From positions 124,001 to 188,000 of the forward strand of contig CAXXVR010000009.1 in the NCBI GenBank assembly GCA_963675955.2: 64,000 nucleotides of DNA. Reading direction: 5' to 3'. Origin of the DNA: Desulfocicer sp963675955. GTDB taxonomy: Bacteria; Desulfobacterota; Desulfobacteria; Desulfobacterales; Desulfobacteraceae. How positions within the stretch are numbered: position 1 is the first letter of the stretch; every line of letters begins with the position of its first letter. Shown in pieces: positions 18,749 to 27,807 of the stretch. The notes beneath the pieces are model-generated. The model worked only from the letters and a program-made list of their open reading frames with translations, had not been told where the DNA came from and searched no databases. Made by a program: the position numbers and the translations under genes.

Positions 18749-19576
18749 ATGAACCGAAAAGAGAAAATTTTGCGCTATATAGATAAGAATGGATACGGCA
18801 TTGAAATTGGTCCTAGTCATAATCCTATAGCCCCTAAAAAAGATGGATATAAGACGCATATTATTGATCATATGAGTCGTGAACAGCTTATTGCTAAATA
18901 TGAAGATCATGGTGTGAATCTCAACAATATTGAGGAGGTTGATTTTGTATGGAAAGGAGAAAGTTACTCTGAATTAACAGGGGGAACTCAATATTACGAT
19001 TGGATTATTGCTTCACACATAATCGAGCACACAACAGACTTTATTGGCTTCCTTAATGATTGTGATTCAATTCTAAAAGAGGATGGTGTTATATCTCTTG
19101 TTGTGCCGGATAAACGTTATTGTTTTGATCATTACAGACCAATTACTGGAATTTCAAAAATCATAGATAGCCATTTTCATAAATCTGCCATTCATACCCC
19201 TGGAACAGTAGTCGAATATTGTTTAAATGTGGTATCCCAATCGGGAAGTATTGCATGGAACTCAAACACTACTGGAGAATATGACTTTGTCCATTCAATA
19301 GACTATGCATTGCAAGGAATGAATGCTGTGCTCCATGATAAGGCCTATTGGGATGTTCATGCTTGGTGTTTTGTTCCCCATTCTTTTCGATTACTCATTT
19401 ACGATCTTTTCTGTCTTGGATTTATTTCTCTTCAAGAAGTAGATTTTTATCCAACTGATGGGTGCGAATTTTATATTACATTAGGTAAGAAGGGCGCAGG
19501 GCTTAAAAAATCGCGAATGGAAATGCTAGAAATTATAGAATACGAAATGAATTGTGCTGAGTCGTATTCAGTGTAA
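18749..19576 (+). CDS. class I SAM-dependent methyltransferase-like protein
   Basis: 275 residues. The nucleotide-binding region reads GYGIEIGPSHNPIAPKK and is followed by an acidic DHMSREQL. Later comes YDWIIASHIIEHTTDFIGFL with ILKEDGVISLVVPDKRYC. This is a methyltransferase 11/23-type pattern in which the glycine-rich loop is altered (EIGPSHNP). Such proteins are frequent in glycan loci and often have unknown acceptors. The gene stands alone, with 233 bp before it and a convergent neighbour after it. An adenine-purine-rich tract (GCGAGGATAATATAGGGT) precedes the ATG. Confidence 0.75.
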   Translation: MNRKEKILRYIDKNGYGIEIGPSHNPIAPKKDGYKTHIIDHMSREQLIAKYEDHGVNLNNIEEVDFVWKGESYSELTGGTQYYDWIIASHIIEHTTDFIGFLNDCDSILKEDGVISLVVPDKRYCFDHYRPITGISKIIDSHFHKSAIHTPGTVVEYCLNVVSQSGSIAWNSNTTGEYDFVHSIDYALQGMNAVLHDKAYWDVHAWCFVPHSFRLLIYDLFCLGFISLQEVDFYPTDGCEFYITLGKKGAGLKKSRMEMLEIIEYEMNCAESYSV

Positions 19577-20044
19577 TTTGCTAATGAGCCAAATTCTTAA
19601 TTTTATGGGAGTCTTACCTATTCTTTTCCAGTGTCATACAATCTATGCTCCTAGAACAAGGTCTCCAGCTTAAATTTAATTGTTTTTTAATAAAAATGAA
19701 TGCTTTACGCGTTTAAAAAAATATACTGGGAAGAAACGGGTAATATCCTTAATTCTATTAAGATAGGTAGACTTTTGCGGTAAATATTAGGCATACTCAT
19801 GTAAAGTTTGGCCAATAACCTATATTGTTCATCTGTTTAGGCCTGCCACAGGGGGGTTAGCAGGTGTAAACAGATGAACAATATAGGTTAGCCCAGAATA
19901 TTTACGATTTACGGATGCGTATGATTTAGATAAATTGCGATTTCACTGTGTTTTGAAGACCCTCTTTACGGGGATATTACTATTGTGCTATTTGATGTAA
20001 AAATCCCCCCTCCTGTTGATTCTTTAGTATTGAAAACCAATGGA
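19577..20044. other. convergent intergenic region with a long hairpin
   Basis: No gene. The main feature is the 31-bp-stem hairpin at 19816-19890, described separately. The rest is AT-rich without recognisable signals. Confidence 0.6.
19816..19890. repeat. near-perfect 31-bp inverted repeat
   Basis: Arms 19816-19846 and 19860-19890 are complementary at 29 of 31 positions around a 13-nt loop containing GGGGGG. It lies between convergent genes, so it could act as a bidirectional terminator, although no T-tract follows. The length and perfection are more typical of a mobile palindromic element. Confidence 0.85.
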
Positions 20045-21721
20045 CTAAAATAAGTTGTTAACCACTGAAAGTGTACCTGAAGAATAATTATTTTTGGGTG
20101 TAGTTACTTCAACCAGAAGGCTATCTGTGGTACCCTTGGCAGTAGCTGAATCCAATGGTTTTAAGATAATATTAAAAGTGGTGGGGGCGATAGCATTATC
20201 AACGGTAAACTTATTTATCCCTTTGATTTCCGCATTGTCTGGTGCGGTTACTGTGACGGTGGTTCCGTTAGGCATCGCATTTCCATATTGAATACCTGCC
20301 ACAGTAATGGCGATGTTTGCAATTTCTCCGATATTGTTAAAATCAATAGAGGCTGGACTGAAGGTTATTTGTGAAAAACTTTCTGCCATGGTCAAAATGA
20401 TATCAGCATTCACATTAACAAGATTGGTTGTGTATCCGGACGGATCAGCCCCATAAAGTGTCCCATTATAAATTCCATTGGCCAGATTGTAGATTTGATC
20501 ATTGTTAAAATCCACAAAGATTTCGTCCCAATCCCGAATTTTATTTTCATTGGCATCTAAATATGCCTCCGGCATATCTGTCAACAAAAGATCAATGCCT
20601 GTTTCATAACGACCCGTTCCGTTGAGATCCTGGAAACTCTCTTCTCCCTGGGTGTAGGCTAGAATGGTCAGACGACCATCTGTGGGTCTTGGAGCCTGAC
20701 TGCTCCAATTTACAGAGCATTCACCATCTTGTGTCTGACAACTGTTCTGTATTACCCCTCCCTCTGTGGTAAAATAAATTGCAGTACCATCAGGTACTGG
20801 ATTGTTGTTGATATCACCAGCTTTAACCGTAATCTCAACAATTTCTCCATCGTAATCCATTGCTTCTGGGTTTAAAATTTTTGCACTGATAGAAAAACTG
20901 TTTTGGTCTGGAAACCCGGTGGAAAGGATTACTTCACTGGAAAGCGTATACAAAGATGTACCTGGTACCTCAGCTTTTACTCGTATGGCAGTAGGAACAG
21001 TTCCTGATTTTACCACTACGGAGACCTTACCCTCTATATCTGTAATCGCACTGGCCGGGTCCACAAGAATCCCACCCACATTTGTTGTTAAAGAAAAATT
21101 AACTGTCTGACCGTAGGTTGGATTGGTTTGATTGTCCTTAACAACAAATTCCAGAGTTGATTGAGATGGCAATTGTGAAAAGTTTGTGGTGCCATCTAAA
21201 CCTATTAAATTTGGAGTTGCTGATACGAATTCTATGGTACCAGCCAAGGTGGAAGGATCTATGGTGAAGCTTATGAATACTGAAGGAATTGGTGATAAGC
21301 TGTCTACTGGAAGATCCGATGTGACTGTCAGAGTTTCTCCTGTTTGTGTTACACCGGAAATAACCTTAAATCTCATAGAAACCTCACCATTTGCATCTGT
21401 TGCCATACTTCCATCTGTGGTATTTAAAAATTTACATGTGGCGTCAGAAAAAGCTGCGGTCACCAAACGGCCTGGTGCTGGAGCGGTGTTTTCATTAGTC
21501 ACTTTTGCAATCAGAAGAACCTCCTGGCCTATTTTTACAGAGAAGGGTTCATTCACGCTAGCTTTTTGCCCAGTAGCAATGTTTTCAAGAGTTATTGTAA
21601 TCTCATAATTTCCATTTTCAGAATTGTTAGGTGATGAACCAGATTGCCCACAACCTGTTATATTAATGAATATAAAAAATATCACTACTAAAAATTGTAC
21701 ATATTGGAAATAAATTTTCAT
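20045..21721 (-). CDS. lipoprotein with invasin-like (Big_1) repeats
   Basis: 558 residues. The lipoprotein signal ends in the lipobox ITGC at about 21-24. Repeated Ig-like modules of about 95-110 residues follow, with the Big_1 pattern: an opening such as IGQEVLLIAKVTNENTAPAP, then DANGEVSMRFKVISG. Further copies are recognisable from DIEGKVSVVVKSGT and EIVEITVKAGDINNNPVPDG. Near residue 390, DANENKIRDWDE resembles a calcium-binding loop. It is probably anchored in the outer membrane and extends outward or into the periplasm. It is on the same strand as, and 340 bp downstream of, the TonB receptor gene, but the hairpins between them argue for a separate transcript. Confidence 0.8.
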   Translation of the reverse strand: MKIYFQYVQFLVVIFFIFINITGCGQSGSSPNNSENGNYEITITLENIATGQKASVNEPFSVKIGQEVLLIAKVTNENTAPAPGRLVTAAFSDATCKFLNTTDGSMATDANGEVSMRFKVISGVTQTGETLTVTSDLPVDSLSPIPSVFISFTIDPSTLAGTIEFVSATPNLIGLDGTTNFSQLPSQSTLEFVVKDNQTNPTYGQTVNFSLTTNVGGILVDPASAITDIEGKVSVVVKSGTVPTAIRVKAEVPGTSLYTLSSEVILSTGFPDQNSFSISAKILNPEAMDYDGEIVEITVKAGDINNNPVPDGTAIYFTTEGGVIQNSCQTQDGECSVNWSSQAPRPTDGRLTILAYTQGEESFQDLNGTGRYETGIDLLLTDMPEAYLDANENKIRDWDEIFVDFNNDQIYNLANGIYNGTLYGADPSGYTTNLVNVNADIILTMAESFSQITFSPASIDFNNIGEIANIAITVAGIQYGNAMPNGTTVTVTAPDNAEIKGINKFTVDNAIAPTTFNIILKPLDSATAKGTTDSLLVEVTTPKNNYSSGTLSVVNNLF

Positions 21722-21793
21722 AATTTTTACCTTGTTAAAATTTTGGAAGTCAAATATTAATTGACGATTATAGCGCGCCGGGCTGTTAAGCCA

Positions 21794-21849
21794 CGATTCT
21801 CACCCTTGAAAGGAAATGGTTTTATATTTCCTTTCAAGGGTGAGAATCG
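21794..21849. repeat. perfect 24-bp inverted repeat, 8-nt loop
   Basis: Arms 21794-21817 and 21826-21849 are exactly complementary (core TTCTCACCCTTGAAAGG). It lies downstream of the TonB receptor gene and upstream of the lipoprotein gene. Confidence 0.9.
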
Positions 21850-21923
21850 CAGTCGGCTTCAACGCCGTGGATGGGTGGAGCGCACAGCGCGGAACCTGTC
21901 CACAGTGTTGATCAGCCCGTCCC

Positions 21924-21956
21924 GATGAGGTGGAGCGCGGAGCGGTCCACCTCATC
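21924..21956. repeat. 11-bp inverted repeat hairpin
   Basis: Arms GATGAGGTGGA (21924-21934) and TCCACCTCATC (21946-21956) enclose GCGCGGAGCGG. GGTGGAGCGC also occurs about 55 bp to the left, so this looks like part of a compound palindromic element. Confidence 0.8.
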
Positions 21957-22061
21957 ATGTATCATATAAAATAGCTAAAAACATAATTATTCTTTTTTTC
22001 ATTAACATTTCGAAGGTCTTTGCTTAAATAAGTAAATTAGATCGACGATACTAATTTATAT

Positions 22062-24089
22062 TTAAAAGCAAAGCCTGTATTTTAAATAGATTACAGTAGG
22101 TGCAACCTCCACCGGACCATATGTGCCCTGTACTTGATTGGATACTCCGAATACATTTTTACACCCCAATGTCAACCGACTGTTCTTGAAAAAAAAATTT
22201 TTTATTCCAGCCTCCATGGAAATCACTGGATCTGAATGAAAAAAACCTGTTTTTGAATTTTTTTCAAAGGCAAAGGGAATTTTATCAGTAAATATAGTCT
22301 TAGCTGATAAAAAAAATCTATCAGAATCTTCCCAGGAAAACCCTCCTGAAATCATAAATTGAGGCCCGGAATCATAGCTGTTTTTCCATTCATCGTAAAC
22401 ACTGTTTGAAGTACCATCTGGGCTGACATAAGTGTAAAGTAGACTTCCGTAAGGGATAGAATCACCAGTAGTTTCCATAAATGTAAATGAACCATAAAGT
22501 TTTACTTTTCGATTAATCAAGGTTTCACCGGTAATTTCAATTCCTGTGATTTGTTGATCTGTCGGGTCAGAAAGGCCGCCGAATGGATCTTCATAAATAT
22601 AATCTTTAAGTAGATTTTGAAACAATGAGAAAGAAATTGTTAATCCTTGTGGATTACTCCAAGCCGCTTCCATATTCAATGTAGTAATGCTTTCCGCATC
22701 AAATGCTTTGTCCTCAACAAAATAATTTGCATAGGGTGTTCTGTAAGCAGTCCCACCAGCAAATTTTAGTCTCCACATAAGGCCAACAGGAATATTAAGT
22801 CCAAAGCTGTAACTTGTTGTACTATTATAGCCTTCATTATCATCATACCTTATCCCTATCCATGTATCAATATTTCCCCATTTATGTCTATATTGGGCAA
22901 AAACGGATATAAAGTCATTAAAAAAATCTTCCTGATCTGCAGTGGGGACAAAAATTTTATTGGTGGGTTTTAAAGTTTGTGGTAAAAAATTGTCTTTAAG
23001 AACAGCACCTTTGATACTGCTGGACCTAAATGAGATCCCCGTGGTCAAATGATTATCAGAAGCAATAGGTTGGTGTATGATGGCCTCTGTGTAAAAAATA
23101 TTATCTGAAATCAATCGATTCAAATCAACGTTTTCAGACAATTCTTTATAATATTTATAATAACTGGAAAAAGAGAGATTGGTAGTTCCAATTTTCTTGG
23201 AAAGAGAAGTTTTCAGAAAATTAGATTCAATCTTTTTTCCTCCTTTCCAGCTCAAATCCTGAGTATCATTAACGACATAATTTCTGTGACTTTCTGCCAA
23301 ACGCCACGAAATATCTAGCCAATTGCCCTTGGAGATTGTTCCTGTAAATTCTGAATATCTAGAATCTTCAATCTCATTTTGACGATTGTTCAAAAAGGAT
23401 TGATCGTCTTCGGTAATGGCAGTTTCAACTTTATAACTATTTTGGTGATAGGTGTCTTCTCCCACATATCCTGAAAGAAAGAATTTCCAGTCATTTTTTA
23501 GACTTCCACAACTTGCCTTAAAAGATTCTCCATTAGACCTATCAATATTAATTTCAGCAATACTTCCTGTTTTTTCCTTTCCTTTAAAAGGAACAAGATT
23601 GACAATGCCTGCAAATGCGTCAGCACCCCAAAAGACAGAGCCGGGGCCTCTGATAATTTCAACTCTGGATATATTATGGAGGGAAATTTCTTTGTCTAAA
23701 TAACCTGCATTGCGTATTGCATTTGTTGAAAAAGGAACTCCATTATAAAGAAGAAGAAGCCCATCCTTTACACCTCGCATATAAGCGATACTACCCGAAG
23801 CCCTCTCAGAAATATAAATTCCAGGTTCATGGGCCAGAAGTTCTCCAAGTGTACTAAGACCCCTGCTTATTATTTCTTCTATGCTAACCACACGAACCAA
23901 GGCTGGAGCCCCCCCCAGATTTTCTGGAATTCGAGAAGCCGTAGTTACAACTGAAAGATTCTGTCCAACAAACATTAGCATCGTGTTATCGGAAACCTTT
24001 GCATCTGCATTGGATGTCCCCAAAAAAAATATAGGGGCCTGGCTTAAAGCAATTATTATACCTGCTAATATTTTAATTTTTATAGTCAT
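22062..24089 (-). CDS. TonB-dependent outer-membrane receptor
   Basis: 675 residues. A signal peptide covers about 1-30. The plug domain shows VVTTASRIPENLGGAPALVRVV, the LLAHEPGIYI element, MRGVKDGLLLLYNGVPF and IEIIRGPGSVFWGADAFAGIVN, all standard TonB-receptor plug motifs. The remaining 500 residues have alternating beta-barrel sequence and end in an aromatic residue (YLKYRLCF), as outer-membrane barrels do. The ligand is not readable; cobalamin, iron chelates or oligosaccharide are all possible. It starts 14 bp after the response regulator stop, so it is the last gene of the type II secretion operon. No TonB/ExbBD genes are in the window. Confidence 0.92.
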   Translation of the reverse strand: MTIKIKILAGIIIALSQAPIFFLGTSNADAKVSDNTMLMFVGQNLSVVTTASRIPENLGGAPALVRVVSIEEIISRGLSTLGELLAHEPGIYISERASGSIAYMRGVKDGLLLLYNGVPFSTNAIRNAGYLDKEISLHNISRVEIIRGPGSVFWGADAFAGIVNLVPFKGKEKTGSIAEINIDRSNGESFKASCGSLKNDWKFFLSGYVGEDTYHQNSYKVETAITEDDQSFLNNRQNEIEDSRYSEFTGTISKGNWLDISWRLAESHRNYVVNDTQDLSWKGGKKIESNFLKTSLSKKIGTTNLSFSSYYKYYKELSENVDLNRLISDNIFYTEAIIHQPIASDNHLTTGISFRSSSIKGAVLKDNFLPQTLKPTNKIFVPTADQEDFFNDFISVFAQYRHKWGNIDTWIGIRYDDNEGYNSTTSYSFGLNIPVGLMWRLKFAGGTAYRTPYANYFVEDKAFDAESITTLNMEAAWSNPQGLTISFSLFQNLLKDYIYEDPFGGLSDPTDQQITGIEITGETLINRKVKLYGSFTFMETTGDSIPYGSLLYTYVSPDGTSNSVYDEWKNSYDSGPQFMISGGFSWEDSDRFFLSAKTIFTDKIPFAFEKNSKTGFFHSDPVISMEAGIKNFFFKNSRLTLGCKNVFGVSNQVQGTYGPVEVAPTVIYLKYRLCF

Positions 24090-24103
24090 AGGCCCCCTGC
24101 GTC

Positions 24104-25477
24104 TCAGTTTTTGTCACTTATCTCTATCATTTGTACAAGTGTCCTAAACCTGGCCCGTGTAAGGCCAAGCATTTTAGCTGCAGAGCTTTTATTCCCATGA
24201 GTACGTTCCAATGCTTGACGTACAAGACTTCTTTGCATTTTATCATAATCAATGCCTGTTATAGGAAGTATAAAACTTTCTTGAGAAGATATTCCAGAAG
24301 AATTAATAGGAAGAAGAAAATTCAAATCATCGGTATTGATTGGAAGCAAACCTGTTTTAAGAATCATAACCCGTTCCATGGCATTGGCTAGCTCCCTTAC
24401 ATTACCTGGCCAGAGAAATCGTTTGATAATATTCTCTGCAGCCGGTGTAAATATTTTACTATCGTCCAGATCTAAATTTTTTGAATGTTTTTTAACAAAA
24501 GAAATAGCTAGTGGAACAATATCCTCAACCCGATTCCGTAAAGGTGGTATTTCCAATGGAAAAACATTTAACCTATAAAATAAATCTTCCCGGAACTTGC
24601 CTTCCTTTACAAGTTTCTCCAGATTTTGGTTTGTGGCACAGATAAGTCTGGTATCAACTTGGATCTCTTTATTTCCCCCCACTCTTTGGAATTTTTGTTC
24701 TTGTATAATCCGTAAAAGTTTTGCCTGGGCTTCAAGTGGTAGATCTCCCACCTCATCCAAAAAAAGAGTTCCCATATTGGCAAACTCAAATTTCCCTTCA
24801 GATCGTTTTTCAGCGCCGGTAAATGCGCCTTTTTCATGACCAAATAACTCAGATTCCACAAGTCCCTGAGATATAGCAGCACAGTTGACCGGAACAAATC
24901 TGGCTTTAGATCTATTGCTGTTTTTGTGAACAAGATGTGCAATGACCTCTTTTCCTACGCCTGATTCACCCGTAATCAAAACAGTAGCATCTGTTGCGGC
25001 AACCTTCAATGCCATACCTGTGAGTTTCTTCATTTCCGGAGATTCAAAAATGCCTTTAACCCTGTTTTCGCCTTCTCGAACACTTTTGGTCAGCCTTATA
25101 TTTTCTGTAATTATCTTACCAACACCTAGTGCCCGCTCAACTGCAACATGAATCTGTTCTTCAGCAAATGGCTTAACAATATAATCTGCAGCACCAAGGT
25201 GAAGAGCATGAATTGATGATTCGAGGGATGCATAAGCAGTAATAAAAATAACTGGACATCCCATTTCTCTTTCTTTAATCGACTGTAAGAGTTGTTCTCC
25301 ACCCATCCCTTCCATGCGCATATCTGAGATAACAAGATCAAAACCATTTTGATTTAATTTTTCAAGTGCTTGGTTTCCATCGGAAACTCCTTCCACTTCA
25401 TGACCTTGAGATTTTAGCATAATCTCAAGGATTGACCGAATTCTGGCTTCGTCATCAACAATCAAAATTTTTGCCAT
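24104..25477 (-). CDS. NtrC-family sigma-54 response regulator
   Basis: 457 residues. The receiver domain (1-120) has Asp52 in VISDMRM as phosphorylation site and the conserved Lys in YIVKPF. The AAA+ domain has Walker A TGESGVGKE, the sigma-54 contact loop GAFTGA, and Walker B GTLFLDEVG. The C-terminus (QRSLVRQALERTHGNKSSAAKMLGLTRARFRTLV) is a Fis-type helix-turn-helix. All parts needed for activating sigma-54 promoters are present. It starts 3 bp after the sensor kinase stop, so they form a cognate pair. A candidate target is the promoter at 14952, and possibly a weaker site before gspG. Confidence 0.95.
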   Translation of the reverse strand: MAKILIVDDEARIRSILEIMLKSQGHEVEGVSDGNQALEKLNQNGFDLVISDMRMEGMGGEQLLQSIKEREMGCPVIFITAYASLESSIHALHLGAADYIVKPFAEEQIHVAVERALGVGKIITENIRLTKSVREGENRVKGIFESPEMKKLTGMALKVAATDATVLITGESGVGKEVIAHLVHKNSNRSKARFVPVNCAAISQGLVESELFGHEKGAFTGAEKRSEGKFEFANMGTLFLDEVGDLPLEAQAKLLRIIQEQKFQRVGGNKEIQVDTRLICATNQNLEKLVKEGKFREDLFYRLNVFPLEIPPLRNRVEDIVPLAISFVKKHSKNLDLDDSKIFTPAAENIIKRFLWPGNVRELANAMERVMILKTGLLPINTDDLNFLLPINSSGISSQESFILPITGIDYDKMQRSLVRQALERTHGNKSSAAKMLGLTRARFRTLVQMIEISDKN

Positions 25478-25480
25478 TTA

Positions 25481-26890
25481 TTACCTCGTAGTGAATAAAA
25501 TGTTTTGTTTTAAAGGAAGAATTATTTCAAACATCGCTCCTTTATCAACTTGGTTTTGGGCTGATATCGTTCCTCCATGAAGATCTACAATTTCTTTTAC
25601 AATGGCAAGCCCAAGGCCAGTCCCTTTTGAACGGGTTGTATAAAAAGGTTTAAAAATATTGTTTCCATCTCCAAAATCAATTCCTTTACCGGTATCGCAA
25701 ATAGAAACTGTCCAGCTAGTATCATCACTGTTTGAAAAAATTTTCACACAATCACCTGTAGAACATGCCTCAAATGCATTTTTAATGATATTGGATAAAG
25801 CTCTGTTCAAAAGAGATTTGTCGCACAAAAGCCACACCTCTTTTTCCGAAATATTTTCCCCCTGAAACGTGATACCACTGTCCTGCCACATGAGACTGTT
25901 TTTGGAAAAGACATCTGTTAGAAAAGAGTTCATTTCTATCATTTTAAATTCAGGGGCAAGGGGCTTTGAAAATATCAAAAAATCTTCGACAAGTCTATTA
26001 ATCCTGTCCACTTCTTCCTGTTGATATCTGAGCATTTCAATTCGCAGTTCAGAGGATAATCCTTTTTTTTTTAAAATATCTAGGCTACCACGAATAATGG
26101 CCAATGGGTTTTTTATTTCATGGGCAACCATCATGGAAAATTTACCAAGTTCTGCCATTGATCGCTGTTGGGCCATCTCTTCATACACACGCTCTAAAGC
26201 GGCATGGTTCTGTTTTAGTGTGTCTAACATCTCATTAAATGTCATAGCCAGGGTTTTAATCTCATAATATCTACCCCCAGAAGCTCTCCCATCCATATTA
26301 CCGGCAGAAACATTCCTTGAGAGCGCGACAAGTTCTTCCAGAGGATCTGATACTGATTTTGCAAAATACCAATACCAGATAAATGAAAAAAGAGATAAAA
26401 CTAAAAAGAGTCCCAGAAGTCTTACAATCATTTGTTTTTTCAAGATATCAAGACTTTCTAATGAGTATCCCAGAACCACTGTACCCACATTTTCAATACC
26501 CCCGGCATCTTCTGAAAAATAATTTACATGCCCTATGGAAGTAGTTAATATTGGGATTTCCAGCTTCGTCATTTCATATCCCTCAGTTATGGATCTCTGT
26601 TCAGCAAGAACTTTTCCATTGGAAGATAAAATTTTAACCCGCATAACATCCTTCTGCTCCAGCATATTTGAGACAAGTCTCTGAAGATCTTCGGTATTAT
26701 TCAACAAGACAGCCAATTCTGCATTTTTAGAAAGATTTTCTGCAAGCAGTTTAAAACTTTCATGGTAACGGCTTGTCAAGAAATCAGATGCAAATCTGCT
26801 ACCTGCAATTCCCATTACAATAGATGTTCCAGCTATAAATAAAAAGGCAAAGCCAATCAAGCCGGTTCTTATGGAGTATAAACGATTCAT
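25481..26890 (-). CDS. sensor histidine kinase
   Basis: 469 residues. A first membrane segment (about 10-32) and a second (about 150-175) flank a periplasmic sensing part of about 115 residues. A HAMP linker follows, then the HisKA box MVAHEIKNPLAIIRG with the phospho-accepting His near residue 255. The ATPase domain has NAFEACSTGD, DTGKGI and GTGLGLAIVKEIV boxes. Its start overlaps the stop of the substrate-binding protein gene by 4 bp (ATGA type). That coupling suggests the binding protein feeds signal to this kinase. Confidence 0.95.
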   Translation of the reverse strand: MNRLYSIRTGLIGFAFLFIAGTSIVMGIAGSRFASDFLTSRYHESFKLLAENLSKNAELAVLLNNTEDLQRLVSNMLEQKDVMRVKILSSNGKVLAEQRSITEGYEMTKLEIPILTTSIGHVNYFSEDAGGIENVGTVVLGYSLESLDILKKQMIVRLLGLFLVLSLFSFIWYWYFAKSVSDPLEELVALSRNVSAGNMDGRASGGRYYEIKTLAMTFNEMLDTLKQNHAALERVYEEMAQQRSMAELGKFSMMVAHEIKNPLAIIRGSLDILKKKGLSSELRIEMLRYQQEEVDRINRLVEDFLIFSKPLAPEFKMIEMNSFLTDVFSKNSLMWQDSGITFQGENISEKEVWLLCDKSLLNRALSNIIKNAFEACSTGDCVKIFSNSDDTSWTVSICDTGKGIDFGDGNNIFKPFYTTRSKGTGLGLAIVKEIVDLHGGTISAQNQVDKGAMFEIILPLKQNILFTTR

Positions 26891-27807
26891 TGAAATTTAA
26901 CAAATTCCGGCATATTTTGATTGATTTTAAGTTTTAAAAGATCAACAACCTTTTTGTTTAAAATGACTTTATACCTAGGTCCTACAGAGAATACAGGTTT
27001 CCCCTGCAATTTTGCCTTCACAAGATCTGCTACCTGGTGGCCCACCTCTTTGTAATCAATTATAAAAGAAAGTGCAGCACCTGAATCGTGAAAGAAGCTA
27101 TTATAGCCAATAGCTGGAACACCTCGATAAATGCCCTCTTTTATGATATAGCGAATTATTGTTTTTGATATTACAGTGGAATCGGGAACAAATAAAAGTG
27201 CGTCAATAGTAAATATGTTTTTTTTAAAAATTTCGGCAATTTTTGATCGGTCAGATACTGAGAGGGGAATTATGGATACCCCATTTCCGGGGCCTCTAAA
27301 AATGGCTGAACTTAACCATGGGCTGTTATTTTCAGGATTATAAAGTACTCCGATCCGCTTAATGTCAGGAAAAATTAAAGATACCAAATCTAATTGGCCT
27401 ACTGAAAATATATCAAGGGTAATACCTGAAATGGGAGAAGAATTTGTGGTTGTAATATTGGGATCAAGCACCATTCCATAAATAATTGGAATGGTGCTTT
27501 TCATTGTAGAAACATAAGATAGTGCTTCTGGACCAACAGCAACAATGAGGGGGAATTTGTAGTTATTCCATTCTATAAGCGTTCCATATTCACTCTCAAC
27601 CCCACCTCTGTCATTGAGAAAAAACAGTTGAGAAGGATTATCAATATTTTCCATGAGTCCATCTACCATGGTCATATATGGAGTAATCCTGCGGGAAGCA
27701 AGAATCCCTATCCTTTCTGAAGCTACAACATGGTTAACTTTCAGAAAAAACAATAATCCTATAAGTAAAAATACAATAAAATTTTTGTTATTTTTCTTGT
27801 TTTTCAA
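26887..27807 (-). CDS. ABC-type substrate-binding protein (PF04392-like) without transporter
   Basis: 306 residues. A signal peptide covers about 1-30. The mature part begins ERIGILASRRITPYMTMVDGL and has IVAVGPEALSY, IPIIYGMVLDP, IKRIGVLYNPENNSP and VPAIGYNSFFHDSGAALSF. These are features of the uncharacterised periplasmic binding proteins of the PF04392 (YnjE/TrpX-like) group. No permease or ATPase gene follows. It overlaps gspD by 20 bp upstream and the kinase gene by 4 bp downstream. The likely role is a periplasmic sensor subunit rather than part of an importer; that is an inference from context. Confidence 0.8.
   Translation of the reverse strand: MKNKKNNKNFIVFLLIGLLFFLKVNHVVASERIGILASRRITPYMTMVDGLMENIDNPSQLFFLNDRGGVESEYGTLIEWNNYKFPLIVAVGPEALSYVSTMKSTIPIIYGMVLDPNITTTNSSPISGITLDIFSVGQLDLVSLIFPDIKRIGVLYNPENNSPWLSSAIFRGPGNGVSIIPLSVSDRSKIAEIFKKNIFTIDALLFVPDSTVISKTIIRYIIKEGIYRGVPAIGYNSFFHDSGAALSFIIDYKEVGHQVADLVKAKLQGKPVFSVGPRYKVILNKKVVDLLKLKINQNMPEFVKFQ

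Larger units (their letters stand above)
21722..22061. other. 340-bp intergenic region with two hairpins
   Basis: No gene. It contains a perfect 24-bp-stem hairpin (21794-21849), a second hairpin (21924-21956) and a repeated GGTGGAGCGC motif. This G+C-rich island in AT-rich surroundings separates the secretion/TonB operon from the lipoprotein gene. Confidence 0.7.
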
